Below, one piece after another: positions 33,797-43,485 of a stretch of DNA of 43,518 nucleotides (the stretch's first letter is position 1; each line of letters starts with the position of its first letter). The position numbers were made by a program, and so were the translations under genes. The notes beneath the pieces were generated by a model. That model did not search any database, was not told the origin of the DNA, and saw only the letters and a list, made by a program, of their open reading frames with translations. This DNA comes from Lachnospiraceae bacterium (GTDB lineage: Bacteria; Bacillota; Clostridia; Lachnospirales; Lachnospiraceae). The stretch is from contig JAJQCQ010000102.1 in the NCBI GenBank assembly GCA_021202635.1, positions 1 to 43,518 of the forward strand, written 5' to 3'.

Positions 33797-35593
33797 TCAG
33801 CGTCGGGTCCAGGATTTTTTCCGGATCCGCAGACTCTTAGGCGTTACCTCAAGCAATTCGTCTGTGTCAATGAACTCCAGCGCCTGTTCCAGACTCAGGA
33901 TTTTTGGCGGGGTGAGCTTCAGCGCTTCGTCAGAACCGGATGCACGTGTGTTGGTCAGATGTTTGGTTTTGCAGACATTCAGCTCGATATCCTCCGGCTT
34001 TGCGCTCTGCCCGATGACCATTCCGGAATAAACCTTTTCCCCAGGTCCGATGAACAGGGTGCCGCGATCCTGCGCGTTGAACAGGCCATAGGCGACGGAT
34101 TCACCGCTCTCAAAGGCGATCAGGGAACCAAGATTCCGGTAGGTCAGATCTCCCTTGTACGGGCCGTAGCCGTCAAATATGGTGTTCATGATGCCATTGC
34201 CCTTTGTGTCAGTCAGAAATTCTCCCCGATATCCGATCAGGCCGCGGGAGGGAATTGAAAATTCCAGGCGGGAGTAGCCGCCCTGGCCAAGGCTCATACC
34301 CTGGAGTTCCCCCTTGCGAAGGCTGAGCTTCTGGATGACGGTACCGGAAAACTCTTCCGGAACATCAATATAGCAGAGCTCCATTGGCTCCAGCTTTTTG
34401 CCCCGCTCATCGGTTTTGTAGATGACTTCTGCTTTGCTGACCGCGAATTCAAAGCCCTCCCGGCGCATGGTCTCAATCAGGATGGACAGATGCAGCTCCC
34501 CGCGTCCGGATACCTTAAAGGTATCGGTATCATCCGTATCTTCCACGCGCAGACTGACATCCGTGTTCAGCTCACGGTAGAGGCGTTCCCGAATGTGGCG
34601 GGAGGTGACGTATTTTCCTTCCTGGCCGGCGAGCGGACTGTCGTTGACGATGAAGTTCATGGAGATCGTAGGCTCGGAAATCTTCTGGAACGGGATGGGG
34701 TCCGGCGCTTCCGGTGCACAGATCGTATCGCCGATATGCAGGTCCGAGATACCGGAAATCGCGACAATCGAACCGATGGTGGCAGATGGAACATCTACTT
34801 TATTTAAAGCGTCGAATTCATAAAGCTTGCTGATCTTTACCTTCTGTTTTTTATCCGGATCGTGATGGTTGACAAGGACGACTTCCTGGTTGACAGAAAT
34901 CGTGCCGCGGTCTACCTTTCCGACGCCGATGCGTCCGACATACTCATTGTAATCAATCGTACTGATCAGTACCTGTGTCGGTCCATTCTCGTCGCCCTCG
35001 GGGGCAGGAATATAGTTGACAATGGTTTCAAATAACGGTTCCATGTTTGTACCGGGGATATCCGGGTCCATACTTGCATAGCCGCCTTTTGCGGATGCGT
35101 AGACGAACGGGCAGTCCAGCTGTTCGTCGGAAGCATCCAGCTCCAGAAACAGCTCCAGCACTTCGTCAACAACTTCAGCGGGTCTGGCCTCCGGGCGGTC
35201 AATTTTATTGATACAGACGATCACCGGAAGATTCAGCTCCAGAGCCTTGCGCAGCACAAATTTCGTCTGCGGCATCGCTCCCTCAAAAGCATCGACGACC
35301 AGGATGACGCCGTTGACCATTTTAAGGACACGTTCAACTTCTCCGCCGAAATCCGCATGGCCTGGGGTATCGATGATATTGATTTTGGTGTTTTTATAGG
35401 TGACCGCGGTATTCTTTGAAAGGATGGTAATGCCGCGTTCGCGTTCCAGATCATTGGAATCCATAATACGCTCCGCAACCTCCTGGTTCTGGCGGAATAC
35501 ACCGCTCTGCTTGAGCAGCTCATCTACCAGGGTTGTCTTGCCATGGTCTACGTGTGCGATAATCGCAATATTTCTTACGTCTTCTCTTATCAT
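33797..35593 (-). CDS. typA: Translational GTPase TypA/BipA
   Basis: A 598-residue ribosome-binding GTPase involved in stress and low-temperature ribosome assembly. G motifs appear in order: [36 protein letters not shown] and SAKGGY. Domain II, the EF-G-like domains III and V ([20 protein letters not shown], then [21 protein letters not shown]) and the TypA-specific C-terminus ([19 protein letters not shown]) follow. The frame extends 21 codons further upstream to 35656, but the ATG at 35593 has AGGAGAGAG just before it and matches the usual start [18 protein letters not shown] promoter is predicted at 35660-35687. Confidence 0.97.
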   Translation of the reverse strand: MIREDVRNIAIIAHVDHGKTTLVDELLKQSGVFRQNQEVAERIMDSNDLERERGITILSKNTAVTYKNTKINIIDTPGHADFGGEVERVLKMVNGVILVVDAFEGAMPQTKFVLRKALELNLPVIVCINKIDRPEARPAEVVDEVLELFLELDASDEQLDCPFVYASAKGGYASMDPDIPGTNMEPLFETIVNYIPAPEGDENGPTQVLISTIDYNEYVGRIGVGKVDRGTISVNQEVVLVNHHDPDKKQKVKISKLYEFDALNKVDVPSATIGSIVAISGISDLHIGDTICAPEAPDPIPFQKISEPTISMNFIVNDSPLAGQEGKYVTSRHIRERLYRELNTDVSLRVEDTDDTDTFKVSGRGELHLSILIETMRREGFEFAVSKAEVIYKTDERGKKLEPMELCYIDVPEEFSGTVIQKLSLRKGELQGMSLGQGGYSRLEFSIPSRGLIGYRGEFLTDTKGNGIMNTIFDGYGPYKGDLTYRNLGSLIAFESGESVAYGLFNAQDRGTLFIGPGEKVYSGMVIGQSAKPEDIELNVCKTKHLTNTRASGSDEALKLTPPKILSLEQALEFIDTDELLEVTPKSLRIRKKSWTRR

Positions 35594-35659
35594 AATTCTC
35601 TCTCCTGATACTTGTATTCCCGCGCTGCAGCCTGTAATCTGACCCAGAGCGCCCAAGCA

Positions 35660-35687
35660 AGTTTAGCACAAATCCGGGAGAATACAA
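35660..35687 (-). promoter_or_regulatory. Predicted typA promoter
   Basis: Read leftward: -35 TTGTAT (35682-35687), 16 bp, -10 TAAACT (35660-35665), giving a short leader of about 60 nt. Confidence 0.5.
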
Positions 35688-35809
35688 GGGAGATTAAAAA
35701 AATTTTACAAAATTTTGCATAACGGTTCTAAACAGAAAAACGTTTGAATAAATATAGACTATATACAGGAAGTGATTCCTCTATACAAAGGAAGGGAGAT
35801 TTAAAAGCT

Positions 35810-36436
35810 ATGACAGATAAGATCATTGAAAACAATCAGGTTTCCATCATGGGAAAAATCATTTCAGATTTTTCGTTCAGCCACGAGGTCTTCGGGGAGG
35901 GATTCTACATGGTGGATATTTCCGTACAGAGACTGAGCGACTCTTCTGATATCATTCCGGTGATGATTTCGGAGCGGCTGATTGATGTCACAAAGGATTA
36001 CCGCGATTCTTACATACAGATTTTCGGCCAGTTTCGCTCGTATAACCGGCACGAGGAGAAAAGAAACAGGCTGGTCTTCTCTGTGTTTGCAAGGGAAATC
36101 AGCTTTGCGGAGGATGACAGTGACAAGGTAAAAAGTAATCAGATTTACCTGGACGGCTATATCTGTAAGGCGCCAGTCTACCGGAGAACCCCGCTTGGCC
36201 GGGAAATTGCGGATATGTTATTGGCCGTCAACCGCCCATACGGAAAATCGGATTATATTCCCTGCATCTGCTGGGGGAGAAACGCCCGCTTCGCTTCCGG
36301 CTTTGAGGTGGGCGGTCATGTGCAGGTGTGGGGACGCATACAGAGCAGGGAGTATGTGAAAAAACTGAACGAAGAATCCGTGGAAAAACGAACTGCCTAC
36401 GAGGTTTCCGTGAGCAAGATGGAGTACCTCGCGTAA
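35810..36436 (+). CDS. Single-stranded DNA-binding-like protein with two OB folds
   Basis: A 208-residue protein in which two OB-fold units can be seen. The first (about 10-100) begins NNQVSIMGKIISDFSFSHEV and contains YIQIFGQFRSY. The second (about 108-208) begins SNQIYLDGYICKAPVYRRTPLGREIADMLLAVNRPYGKSDYIPCICWGRNA and ends HVQVWGRIQSREY, very close to bacterial SSB. It lacks the acidic C-terminal tip used by housekeeping SSB to recruit partners, ending SVSKMEYLA. It may be a lineage-specific SSB paralogue or a PriB-like factor. The frame opens at 35744, but the ATG at 35810 is preferred because GAAGGGAG lies 11 nt before it. A terminator follows. Confidence 0.8.
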   Translation: MTDKIIENNQVSIMGKIISDFSFSHEVFGEGFYMVDISVQRLSDSSDIIPVMISERLIDVTKDYRDSYIQIFGQFRSYNRHEEKRNRLVFSVFAREISFAEDDSDKVKSNQIYLDGYICKAPVYRRTPLGREIADMLLAVNRPYGKSDYIPCICWGRNARFASGFEVGGHVQVWGRIQSREYVKKLNEESVEKRTAYEVSVSKMEYLA

Positions 36437-36480
36437 ACAAAGGATACAGAGACAATCACAAATCACAATAATTTGCACCA

Positions 36481-36531
36481 AATCACGGGGGATCACCACG
36501 CAATTTTTGGCATTTCCCGTGATTGCTTTTT
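36481..36531 (+). terminator. Terminator of the SSB-like gene
   Basis: AATCACGGG (36481-36489) pairs with CCCGTGATT (36516-36524), followed by GCTTTTT. Confidence 0.75.
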
Positions 36532-36551
36532 GAAAAGGGATATAGTAAAAT
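36523..36551 (+). promoter_or_regulatory. Predicted promoter of the adenosyltransferase-like gene
   Basis: -35 TTGCTT (36523-36528), 17 bp, -10 TAAAAT (36546-36551). It overlaps the tail of the preceding terminator. Confidence 0.5.
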
Positions 36552-36603
36552 GTGGCGGTTTGATAGATCGATGATAAGCCGGATCCAGGCTGGGAGGAAA
36601 TGT

Positions 36604-37098
36604 ATGAACAGACGAAAGATACACATTTTTTGCGGGAACGGGACGGGGAAGACCTCTGCGGCACTCGGAAAAGGACTTCGCGAGGCGTGTACGGGCAGGA
36701 GTGTGATTGTGATTCAGTTTCTGAAAGAAAAAAACAATCAGACGGTTGCCGAATATTTTAAACGGCTGGAACCTCAGATGAGGCTGTTTCGTTTTGAGCG
36801 GTTCCCGGAGGATTATGAGAGTCTGAATGAACAGGAACGTACCGACGAATGCAGAAATATAAAAAATGGCCTGAATTTTGCGCGAAAGGTCTTGGTGACG
36901 GAGGAGTGTGATGTACTGATCCTTGACGAAATTCTCGGATTGACGGATCGGGGGATTGTTTCTCTGGAGGAGTTGCGCAGTCTGATGGATGCGGCGGGAG
37001 AAAATACAGAGCTCTATCTCACGGGAACCAGCCGCTGCGAGGAACTCTGGCCTTATGTAGATGAGGTGACAGAGCTTACAACGGCATATACCCGCTGA
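36604..37098 (+). CDS. CobO/BtuR-type corrinoid adenosyltransferase-like P-loop protein
   Basis: A 164-residue P-loop protein of the CobA/CobO/BtuR family, which transfers the adenosyl group of ATP to cob(I)alamin-type corrinoids. It begins RKIHIFCGNGTGKTSAALGKGLREA, where GNGTGKT is the modified P-loop. VIVIQFLKEKNN, the central CDVLILDEILGLTDRGIVSLEEL (Walker B-like) and YLTGTSRCEELWPYVDEVTEL follow, matching family blocks; relatives usually read L-T-G-R. It is slightly short, and no other cobalamin genes are nearby, so another nucleotide-transfer role cannot be excluded. The start at 36604 has GGGAGGA about 6 nt upstream, and an ATG at 36523 lies inside the promoter. Confidence 0.8.
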   Translation: MNRRKIHIFCGNGTGKTSAALGKGLREACTGRSVIVIQFLKEKNNQTVAEYFKRLEPQMRLFRFERFPEDYESLNEQERTDECRNIKNGLNFARKVLVTEECDVLILDEILGLTDRGIVSLEELRSLMDAAGENTELYLTGTSRCEELWPYVDEVTELTTAYTR

Positions 37099-37111
37099 GA
37101 GCAGGAAAAAG

Positions 37112-37136
37112 AAACGGTTTATACCGTTTTTTTTTC
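37112..37136 (+). terminator. Terminator of the adenosyltransferase-like gene
   Basis: AAACGGT (37112-37118) pairs with ACCGTTT (37123-37129), followed by a run of eight T. Confidence 0.85.
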
Positions 37137-37166
37137 GGGAATTTTGGCCTTTTTTTGAAAAATAGA

Positions 37167-37195
37167 TTGCCAATTTGTCAAAGACTGTGTAGAAT
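37167..37195 (+). promoter_or_regulatory. Predicted promoter of the HD-GYP sensor gene
   Basis: -35 TTGCCA (37167-37172), 17 bp, -10 TAGAAT (37190-37195). The transcript would start near 37202, leaving a leader of about 140 nt. Confidence 0.65.
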
Positions 37196-37343
37196 GGAGT
37201 TAAGGATGCAGAGCAGAGTGTAAATGTGCTCCGCAATGGCCGGGTGCCGTGAAAGACCTTCTTGCAGAAACAACAGGAAATGCAGGTGTGATCTGAAACG
37301 AGAAATACGAAGCCGTCAGGGCTGCGGGATGTGGAGGCTTATC

Positions 37344-40300
37344 TTGTGTGGAAAATATCATACGATTAAGGGGAAAAAGCAATTCCGGTGCTTTTGTTTT
37401 CTTTGCCTGATAGGCTGGATGATTGCTTTCTCGGGGGTATATGCGAAGGAATCCGGCGTGGATCAGTGGATTAAGACAGTTTATAATGAAAACAATGGAT
37501 TGGATACCGGCGAGGCGAATGTTGTGCTTCAGACGTCGGATGGATATATATGGATTGGCAGCTATGGCGGTCTGCTTCGTTATAATGGCAGGGATTTTGA
37601 GAACTTCAGCATAGGGGAAAATGCGGTGGGTTCTTCCAGCATCCGTGCCCTTTATGAGGACGAAAGCGGCCGTCTTTTTATTGGGACGAATGATGTTGGT
37701 GTTTATGTGTATGAGAATGGGGTTTTCACCAGTGTATCCTGCGCGGATGGTGAGACAGGATTTTATTCGGTTCGCTCCTTTATATCCGATCAGAATGGAA
37801 CGGTATACGTGGGTACGACGTCCGGTCTGGCGCAGATCGTGTTTGCGGATGAGACAGAAGAGAGCGAAATGACCGGGGGAGATACCGGAGAGGAGACTGC
37901 CGCGTCCGGCTGCGAGATGGTTCCCATTAATGGAACGGAGGGGCGGGTTGTCTACGATCTGACCTGCGACAGTGCGGGCGTGGTCTGGGGGTGTGCAGAC
38001 AACAGTAAACTCTTGCTGGTAAGCGACGGTGCGCTGCTGGGGACACTGAGCGCGGATGCGTGGCTGGAAAGTGACTGCTACAGTGTGTACTGCGCCTCAG
38101 ACGGCTGTATTTATCTGGGCAGCGGCGGCAGTGAGGCGGTACGGCTGCACCAGACTGGCGACGGATATACGACCGCGGATTTTGCGGCGGAGGAGATTGA
38201 TACCGGTGAGCTTTACGCAGTAAACCGTTTTTATGAGACGGCAGATGGAACAATATGGGGACTCTGTGACAATGGGATTGCGCAGATTGATGAAAGTGAT
38301 ACGTTCCAGACGCCAGACGGGATGTCAGGTATGATTTCCTGCTGTGCGATGATTGAGGATTATGAAGGAAACATCTGGGTGGCGTCAAGCCGAACCGGCC
38401 TGACTTATTATTCGGAAGGAAGATTTTATAATTACAATGACCGTGCGGGGCTGGAAGGAGTGGCGGTGAACGCAATTGTGCGCTGCGAAGGGTACACTTA
38501 TCTGGGGACAGACAGCGGTCTGATCCTTCTGGATGAGGAAATGCTTCCGATTGAAAATGAACTGACAGAGATGATGGATGGAAAACGGGTTCGCCACATT
38601 AACTGCGACAGCAGCGGGACGTTCTGGTTTTGCGTATATGGAACGGGGCTGGTGCAGTATATTCCAGAAAGCGGAGAGATCCGGCTTCTGACGGAAGAGG
38701 ATGGCCTGCTTGGCAACCAGGTTCGCCTGACACTGGAGCTGAGCGACGGGACGATTGCGGTGGGCGGTTCGAATGGAATTAATATTCTGAAGGACGGCGT
38801 GGTGATCCGGAGCTATGGATCGGATGTATTGCCGTATTCCTTTATTCTCTGTATGTATGAGGCGGAGGATGGGACGCTGATCGCAGGGAGTGATGGGCAG
38901 GGAATTTATGAGATCACCGCGGATGGAGAAGTGACGCAGTATTATAAAGAAGCGGGACTGGCGTCCGGCTCTGTGATGCGGATGGTACCGGACGAGGACG
39001 GTGTCTGGATCAGTGCGGGCAGTGCGCTGTATTACAGAGACGCAGATGGGATTCGGGAGATTGTCCTTACGGAAAGTGTTGGCAGTATTCTGGATATTCT
39101 TGTGATTGACGATGAGGTGTGGCTGATGAAAAGCAGCGGTCTGCTGATTGCGGACAGAGAAGAGCTGCTTGCGGGCACGGCTTCTCCCAGAAATCTGAGC
39201 ACGGAGTATGGTCTTACCGGTACGCTGGTGGCAAATTCCTGGAACTGGCAGGACGAGGACGGGACTTTATGGCTTTGCACGAACAACGGTATTTCTGTGA
39301 TCGACACGGAAGAGGTTCCGGCAAATGAGCAGGAGCCGCGCGGAGCAATTTCGAAGGTGACCGTGGACGGAGTGGAAATGGCGGTTTCTGACAGCCTCAC
39401 GATACCCGCTTCCGCAACGCGCATCACCTTTGAGCTTTCCGTACTCTCTTTTACTCCGGGAGACAAAACGGTGGAATATACGCTGGAAGGGTTTGATGAA
39501 GAGGCCAGCGTGGCAAGCGCTTCCTCCATTACGGCGGTCAACTATACGAACCTGGGCGGCGGCGATTACGTGTTCCGGTTTACGGCCTGCAATGAAGATG
39601 GAGTAGAAGGGGAAGAGATCAGTATTACCATTCATAAGGAATCTCATTTTTGGGAGACTGCCTGGTTTTTGGCGCTTGTCTTTCTGGCGATTCTTGCCGG
39701 AGTGCTGCTCGTGATTTTGCTGGTATCTCAGATCCGCGTTCGCAGTATGAAAAAGCGGCAGGAGGAGCTGAAACTCATCATAGAGCAGTCTCTGCATACA
39801 TTCGCGAATGCGATTGATGCGAAGGACAGTGATACCAACGGACATTCCGTTCGTGTGGCGAACTATTCACGCGAGATTGCGCGGCGTATGAATTTTTCTG
39901 TGGAGGAGCAGGAACAGATTTCTTATATGGCGCTGCTGCACGACATCGGAAAAATCGGCATTCCGGACAGCATTCTGAAAAAAGCCGGCAAGCTGACGCC
40001 GGAAGAGTGGGAAATTGTCAAGAGCCACCCGCGCATTGGCGGTGAAATCCTCAGCGAATTTACTGTTATTCCGGATATTGCGGACGGAGCCAAATACCAC
40101 CATGAGCATTACGACGGCAACGGGTATTGTGAAGGACGAAAAGGAGAAGAGATTCCGCTGAAAGCCAGAATTATCGCTGTCGCGGACTCCTTTGACGCGA
40201 TGTGCAGCGCGCGGCATTATCAGGCGGGAAATACGTTGGAGTACGCAAGGGAAGAATTACTGCGCTGCAGCGGGACACAGTTTGACCCGGATATTGTAGG

Positions 40301-40346
40301 TTATATGGTTGATATGATTGATGATGGATTTGTGAAACAGGGGTAA
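37344..40346 (+). CDS. Membrane sensor: regulator-propeller, Y_Y_Y and HD-GYP-type phosphodiesterase domain
   Basis: A protein of about 1000 residues. After an N-terminal membrane or signal segment (FCFLCLIGWMIAFSGVYA) come many two-component-propeller repeats, seen as recurring GxIWIGSYGGLLRYNG-like units over residues 50-650. A Y_Y_Y-like beta domain follows (about 660-760), then a membrane helix (AWFLALVFLAILAGVLLVILLVS) and a cytoplasmic HD-GYP domain: GHSVRVANYSREIA, LLHDIGKIGIP (His866, Asp867), HPRIGGEIL and HHEHYDGNGYCEG. The GYP tripeptide reads G-Y-C here (Cys929). HD-GYP proteins degrade cyclic di-GMP, so it probably couples an outside signal to that messenger. The TTG at 37344 has TGGAGG 6 nt upstream; in-frame ATGs at 37329 and 37224 lack good ribosome binding sites. 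Confidence 0.85.
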   Translation: MCGKYHTIKGKKQFRCFCFLCLIGWMIAFSGVYAKESGVDQWIKTVYNENNGLDTGEANVVLQTSDGYIWIGSYGGLLRYNGRDFENFSIGENAVGSSSIRALYEDESGRLFIGTNDVGVYVYENGVFTSVSCADGETGFYSVRSFISDQNGTVYVGTTSGLAQIVFADETEESEMTGGDTGEETAASGCEMVPINGTEGRVVYDLTCDSAGVVWGCADNSKLLLVSDGALLGTLSADAWLESDCYSVYCASDGCIYLGSGGSEAVRLHQTGDGYTTADFAAEEIDTGELYAVNRFYETADGTIWGLCDNGIAQIDESDTFQTPDGMSGMISCCAMIEDYEGNIWVASSRTGLTYYSEGRFYNYNDRAGLEGVAVNAIVRCEGYTYLGTDSGLILLDEEMLPIENELTEMMDGKRVRHINCDSSGTFWFCVYGTGLVQYIPESGEIRLLTEEDGLLGNQVRLTLELSDGTIAVGGSNGINILKDGVVIRSYGSDVLPYSFILCMYEAEDGTLIAGSDGQGIYEITADGEVTQYYKEAGLASGSVMRMVPDEDGVWISAGSALYYRDADGIREIVLTESVGSILDILVIDDEVWLMKSSGLLIADREELLAGTASPRNLSTEYGLTGTLVANSWNWQDEDGTLWLCTNNGISVIDTEEVPANEQEPRGAISKVTVDGVEMAVSDSLTIPASATRITFELSVLSFTPGDKTVEYTLEGFDEEASVASASSITAVNYTNLGGGDYVFRFTACNEDGVEGEEISITIHKESHFWETAWFLALVFLAILAGVLLVILLVSQIRVRSMKKRQEELKLIIEQSLHTFANAIDAKDSDTNGHSVRVANYSREIARRMNFSVEEQEQISYMALLHDIGKIGIPDSILKKAGKLTPEEWEIVKSHPRIGGEILSEFTVIPDIADGAKYHHEHYDGNGYCEGRKGEEIPLKARIIAVADSFDAMCSARHYQAGNTLEYAREELLRCSGTQFDPDIVGYMVDMIDDGFVKQG

Positions 40347-40353
40347 GGATAAA

Positions 40354-40381
40354 ACCGGGTGCAGCATCCGCCGCACCCGGT
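40354..40381. terminator. Terminator between convergent genes
   Basis: ACCGGGTGC (40354-40362) pairs with GCACCCGGT (40373-40381). Read leftward it is followed by TTTTATCC, so it best serves glgD; it may also stop the HD-GYP transcript. Confidence 0.75.
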
Positions 40382-40402
40382 AAGCATTTCTTTACTTGAT
40401 TT

Positions 40403-41545
40403 TTAAACGGTATGTCCTTTTGCGACATAAACCGGAAAGCTGTCTGTGCCTTTCATTTCTTTTCCGGCGCCGAATTTTACATTCTTGTCGGTGATCACAT
40501 AATCAATATCCGCACCGGCGCCGACTACGGTATCCTGCATCAGCACACAATTTTTCACTTTGGCACCCTTTTCGATGCGTACCCCACGGAACAGCACACT
40601 GTTCTCGACTTCGCCTTCGATGACACAGCCGTCTGCACACATGACGTTGGACACCTTTGCGCCGCTGATGTAGCGGGTTGGGTTGTCGTCACGGATCTTC
40701 GTGTAAATCGGGGCACCTTCGAACAGTGCATTCAGATTGTAATCGTCGAGAAGCTTGAGATTCTCATCGAAATAACTCTTCATGCCGGTGATGCGAGCCG
40801 CGTATCCGTCGAATTTGTAGGCGTGGACGTTTCTCCAGGAGAGCTGGTTCATCAGGACATCGCGGTTGAAGTGCTCCAGGCCACGTACGAAAGCAGTGTT
40901 GATCATATTGATCAGCAGCTCACGCTCCAGCACATAGATATTCATGGAATAATTCTGTACACCGGTGACACGCGGGTTCACATAGATGTGGTTGATCCGG
41001 CCTTTGTCAATCGTAAAGGTGTAATGGAAGCCTCTGCTGTTATCCTGTGTGCGCATCAGATATTCCGGAAGCTCTTCTTCCCGGTAAGCGATGGAAACAT
41101 CCGCACCGCTTTCGATATGTTCGTCGATCATTTTTGTGAAATCAAAATTCACCGCCATGCTCGAATCCGCCATAATCACAAAGCGTTCTTTCTGTTCGCG
41201 CAGGAACGGAAGAATATTTGCCAGTGTGCCGATACGGCCGCTGTATACCTTGTTGGATTTCTCTGCATAGGGCGGGAAAATGTGCAGGCCGCCATTTTTG
41301 CGGACCAGATCCCATTCACGGCCAGTGCCGAGGTGATCCATCAGCGAATGGTAATTCGTATTTACCGGAACGCAGATATTGTCAATGTCGCAGTTTACCA
41401 TGCTTGAGAGGATAAAGTCGATCATGCGGTAACGGCTTGCAAAAGGGATGGAGGCCATGTTCCGGATGCTGACCAGCTCAGGAACCAGCGCGTCATAATG
41501 ATTTGGAAAAATAATTCCGAGTGCGCTCTTGTTTGAATTTACCAT
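40403..41545 (-). CDS. glgD: Glucose-1-phosphate adenylyltransferase, GlgD subunit
   Basis: A 380-residue GlgD, the regulatory subunit of the two-subunit ADP-glucose pyrophosphorylase of Firmicutes. It has the nucleotidyltransferase fold but lacks the G-G-x-G-x-R-L loop of active GlgC, reading [19 protein letters not shown] instead. Conserved parts include [30 protein letters not shown] and a C-terminal left-handed beta-helix ([37 protein letters not shown]). It works with GlgC in glycogen synthesis. Its ATG overlaps the glgC stop by 7 bp, so translation is coupled. Confidence 0.96.
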   Translation of the reverse strand: MVNSNKSALGIIFPNHYDALVPELVSIRNMASIPFASRYRMIDFILSSMVNCDIDNICVPVNTNYHSLMDHLGTGREWDLVRKNGGLHIFPPYAEKSNKVYSGRIGTLANILPFLREQKERFVIMADSSMAVNFDFTKMIDEHIESGADVSIAYREEELPEYLMRTQDNSRGFHYTFTIDKGRINHIYVNPRVTGVQNYSMNIYVLERELLINMINTAFVRGLEHFNRDVLMNQLSWRNVHAYKFDGYAARITGMKSYFDENLKLLDDYNLNALFEGAPIYTKIRDDNPTRYISGAKVSNVMCADGCVIEGEVENSVLFRGVRIEKGAKVKNCVLMQDTVVGAGADIDYVITDKNVKFGAGKEMKGTDSFPVYVAKGHTV

Positions 41546-42747
41546 TGTTCTTCACCACCTTCTACATTTTTATAAATCATTGCCTTTGGACCGATGTGAG
41601 CTCCGGCACCTACGGTAAGACCGGCGCCTACGGTCGCTACGCCGTTCTCTTCTTCTGTCGGCATTGCGCCGATGACAGCATTCTCACCAATGGTAACGTT
41701 TTCTGCAAGGATGCAGTGTTTTACGACTGCGCCGGACTTGATCACAGAACCACCCATGATGACTGCGTCTTCTACAATCGCGCCATCTTCGACCTGAACA
41801 CCTGCGAACAGGACAGAATGTTTCACACTGCCCTTAATCCGGCAGCCATCCGTGATCATCGAGTTCTCCACCTCGGCGCCTGCGCTGATCTTATGTCCGG
41901 TCATACCACTGTTCCGGCTGTAGATCTTCCAGTTCTCATCAAAGAGGTCAATGCCGCTGTGTTCCGGATCAAGAACCTCCATGTTTGCTTCCCAGAGGGA
42001 GGCGATAGTTCCGACGTCTTTCCAGTAGCCGCTGAAGTGATAAGCGTACATTCTGCGGTTGTCACGGAGCAGGTTGGGAATGATGTTGTTGCCAAAATCA
42101 TTTTCAGAGTTCGGGTCAGCCTCATCTTCGGTCAGATATTTCTTCAGAATATCCCAGTTAAAAATGTAAATTCCCATAGAAGCAAGGTTTGACTTCGGCT
42201 GCTTTGGTTTTTCCTGGAATTCCGTGATTTTATCATTCTCATCCGCAACCATCAGACCAAAACGGGAAGCCTCATCCCACGGCACTTCCATAACTGCGAC
42301 GCTGAACTCTGCGTTCTTCTCTTTATGGAAGCGCAGGAAATCGCTGTAGTCCTGCTTGCAGATCTGGTCACCGGAGAGAATGATCACATATTCCGGATCA
42401 TAGCGCTCGATGAATGAGAGATTCTGATAAATTGCATTAGCTGTGCCCTTATACCAGTCTGAACCGGATGCCTGCTGATAAGGCGGGAGCACATGAACGC
42501 CTCCATGGAGACGGTCCAGATCCCAGGGCTGTCCATTGCCAATGTACTCATTGAGTACCAGCGGCTGGTACTGAGTTAAAATACCGACTGTGTCAATGCC
42601 GGAGTTTACGCAGTTCGAAAGCGGGAAATCGATGATACGATACTTTCCGCCAAAAGGAACTGCCGGTTTTGCAAGCTTCTGGGTCAGGGCGTATAGTCTG
42701 GAACCCTGGCCGCCGGCAAGAAGCATTGCGATCATTTCCTGAGCCAT
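41539..42747 (-). CDS. glgC: Glucose-1-phosphate adenylyltransferase, catalytic subunit
   Basis: A 402-residue GlgC making ADP-glucose from ATP and glucose-1-phosphate for glycogen. The N-terminal loop [34 protein letters not shown] is canonical. Catalytic and sugar-binding regions appear as [14 protein letters not shown] and [13 protein letters not shown], and the C-terminal hexapeptide beta-helix runs over about 280-385. The frame extends back to 42777, but the ATG at 42747 follows TAGGAGG with 10 nt between. It is first in the glgC-glgD operon; no glgA, glgB or glgP is in the window downstream. A possible extended -10 promoter (TGGTACAAT) is at 42866-42874. Confidence 0.97.
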   Translation of the reverse strand: MAQEMIAMLLAGGQGSRLYALTQKLAKPAVPFGGKYRIIDFPLSNCVNSGIDTVGILTQYQPLVLNEYIGNGQPWDLDRLHGGVHVLPPYQQASGSDWYKGTANAIYQNLSFIERYDPEYVIILSGDQICKQDYSDFLRFHKEKNAEFSVAVMEVPWDEASRFGLMVADENDKITEFQEKPKQPKSNLASMGIYIFNWDILKKYLTEDEADPNSENDFGNNIIPNLLRDNRRMYAYHFSGYWKDVGTIASLWEANMEVLDPEHSGIDLFDENWKIYSRNSGMTGHKISAGAEVENSMITDGCRIKGSVKHSVLFAGVQVEDGAIVEDAVIMGGSVIKSGAVVKHCILAENVTIGENAVIGAMPTEEENGVATVGAGLTVGAGAHIGPKAMIYKNVEGGEEQW

Positions 42748-42865
42748 AATAGATATCCTCCTAGATTTTTTGCGCATGACCGGAAAAAGACGGATTACGG
42801 TCTGCTGATCCGGTCCGTGCAGCGAGCAGGATTCGGCAAGCCGCTTCCCACACGATTATATGTGA

Positions 42866-42874
42866 ATTGTACCA
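42866..42874 (-). promoter_or_regulatory. Possible extended -10 of the glgCD promoter
   Basis: Read leftward the sequence is TGGTACAAT, an extended -10 without a good -35. A TATAAT lies a few bases downstream (about 42854-42859) as an alternative. The leader would be about 110 nt. Confidence 0.35.
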
Positions 42875-42927
42875 TAGATTTTGGAAAAAGGGAAATATTT
42901 TGTGCATTTTTTGTAAAAAATATTTTA

Positions 42928-42959
42928 GAAAAACCCGGAGGCCTCTGGCCTGCCGGGTT
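42928..42959 (-). terminator. Terminator of the BlaI-type gene
   Basis: Read leftward AACCCGG (42953-42959) and CCGGGTT (42932-42938) pair, with an inner GGCC/GGCC stem, and TTTCT follows. Confidence 0.8.
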
Positions 42960-43012
42960 GCAGATAATCGTAACTGGAAAGATATGAAACAGCTGCGATG
43001 AATCTATGTTTA

Positions 43013-43417
43013 TTACTGGCCGGATCTGGCTTCAAGCAGTTCTTTTTTTTCCTGCAGGATGCCGTTTAGTTTGTCAAGAACTGCCGGGTCGCTGACCGAT
43101 TCCAGAAGAACGGTGACAAGCGCCGGGACGGAATCCTGAGAGAAATTCCTGGCACTTGTAATCTGCCGGATCTCAAATTCCTCCTGGGTATCTACCGCGA
43201 CAAAGGCACGTCCGAAATTTCTTCCGGTTCGGACCAGGGTATCGGATCGAATCAGGTTTTTGTCAATCAATGAATTAATCAGTAAGTGGATATAGCTTTT
43301 TTTCCAGGTTCGCTCAGGTGTCAGATTCACTATCTCCGTTGCGGTTAAAGGCCTGTCTGTATTCCAAAGCAAATCCATGATTTCTCTCTCAGATTTAGTT
43401 AGCGTTATTTGCTTCAA
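43013..43417 (-). CDS. BlaI/MecI/CopY-family transcriptional repressor
   Basis: A 134-residue winged-helix repressor. The N-terminal domain shows LTKSEREIMDLLWNTDRPLTATEIVN and the recognition helix region WKKSYIHLLINSLIDKNLIRSD. The family normally reads (W/P)-x-x-x-T-v-x-t-x-L-x-r-L. The C-terminal helices (DSVPALVTVLLES and LDKLNGILQEKKEL) form the dimer domain, which BlaR1-type proteases cleave in relatives. Start is a TTG at 43417 with GGGAGG 9 nt upstream. No blaR or beta-lactamase gene is visible, but the window ends soon after. Promoter and palindrome upstream suggest autorepression. Confidence 0.88.
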   Translation of the reverse strand: MKQITLTKSEREIMDLLWNTDRPLTATEIVNLTPERTWKKSYIHLLINSLIDKNLIRSDTLVRTGRNFGRAFVAVDTQEEFEIRQITSARNFSQDSVPALVTVLLESVSDPAVLDKLNGILQEKKELLEARSGQ

Positions 43418-43456
43418 AACAGTTTTCCTCCCATTAACTCTTTTACTTCAAGACAG

Positions 43457-43485
43457 ATGATAGAATATTCTGACAAAAATGTCAA
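43457..43485 (-). promoter_or_regulatory. Autoregulated promoter of the BlaI-type gene
   Basis: Read leftward: a perfect -35 TTGACA (43480-43485), 17 bp, -10 TATCAT (43457-43462). A palindrome TGACA-N4-TGTCA (43471-43484) overlaps the -35 and is similar in form to BlaI/MecI operators (TACA-N-TGTA type). Confidence 0.75.

Noticed and set aside
35744-35809. Extended N-terminus of the SSB-like protein
   Set aside because: The ATG at 35744 has no ribosome binding site, and the real one (GAAGGGAG) lies inside that extension.
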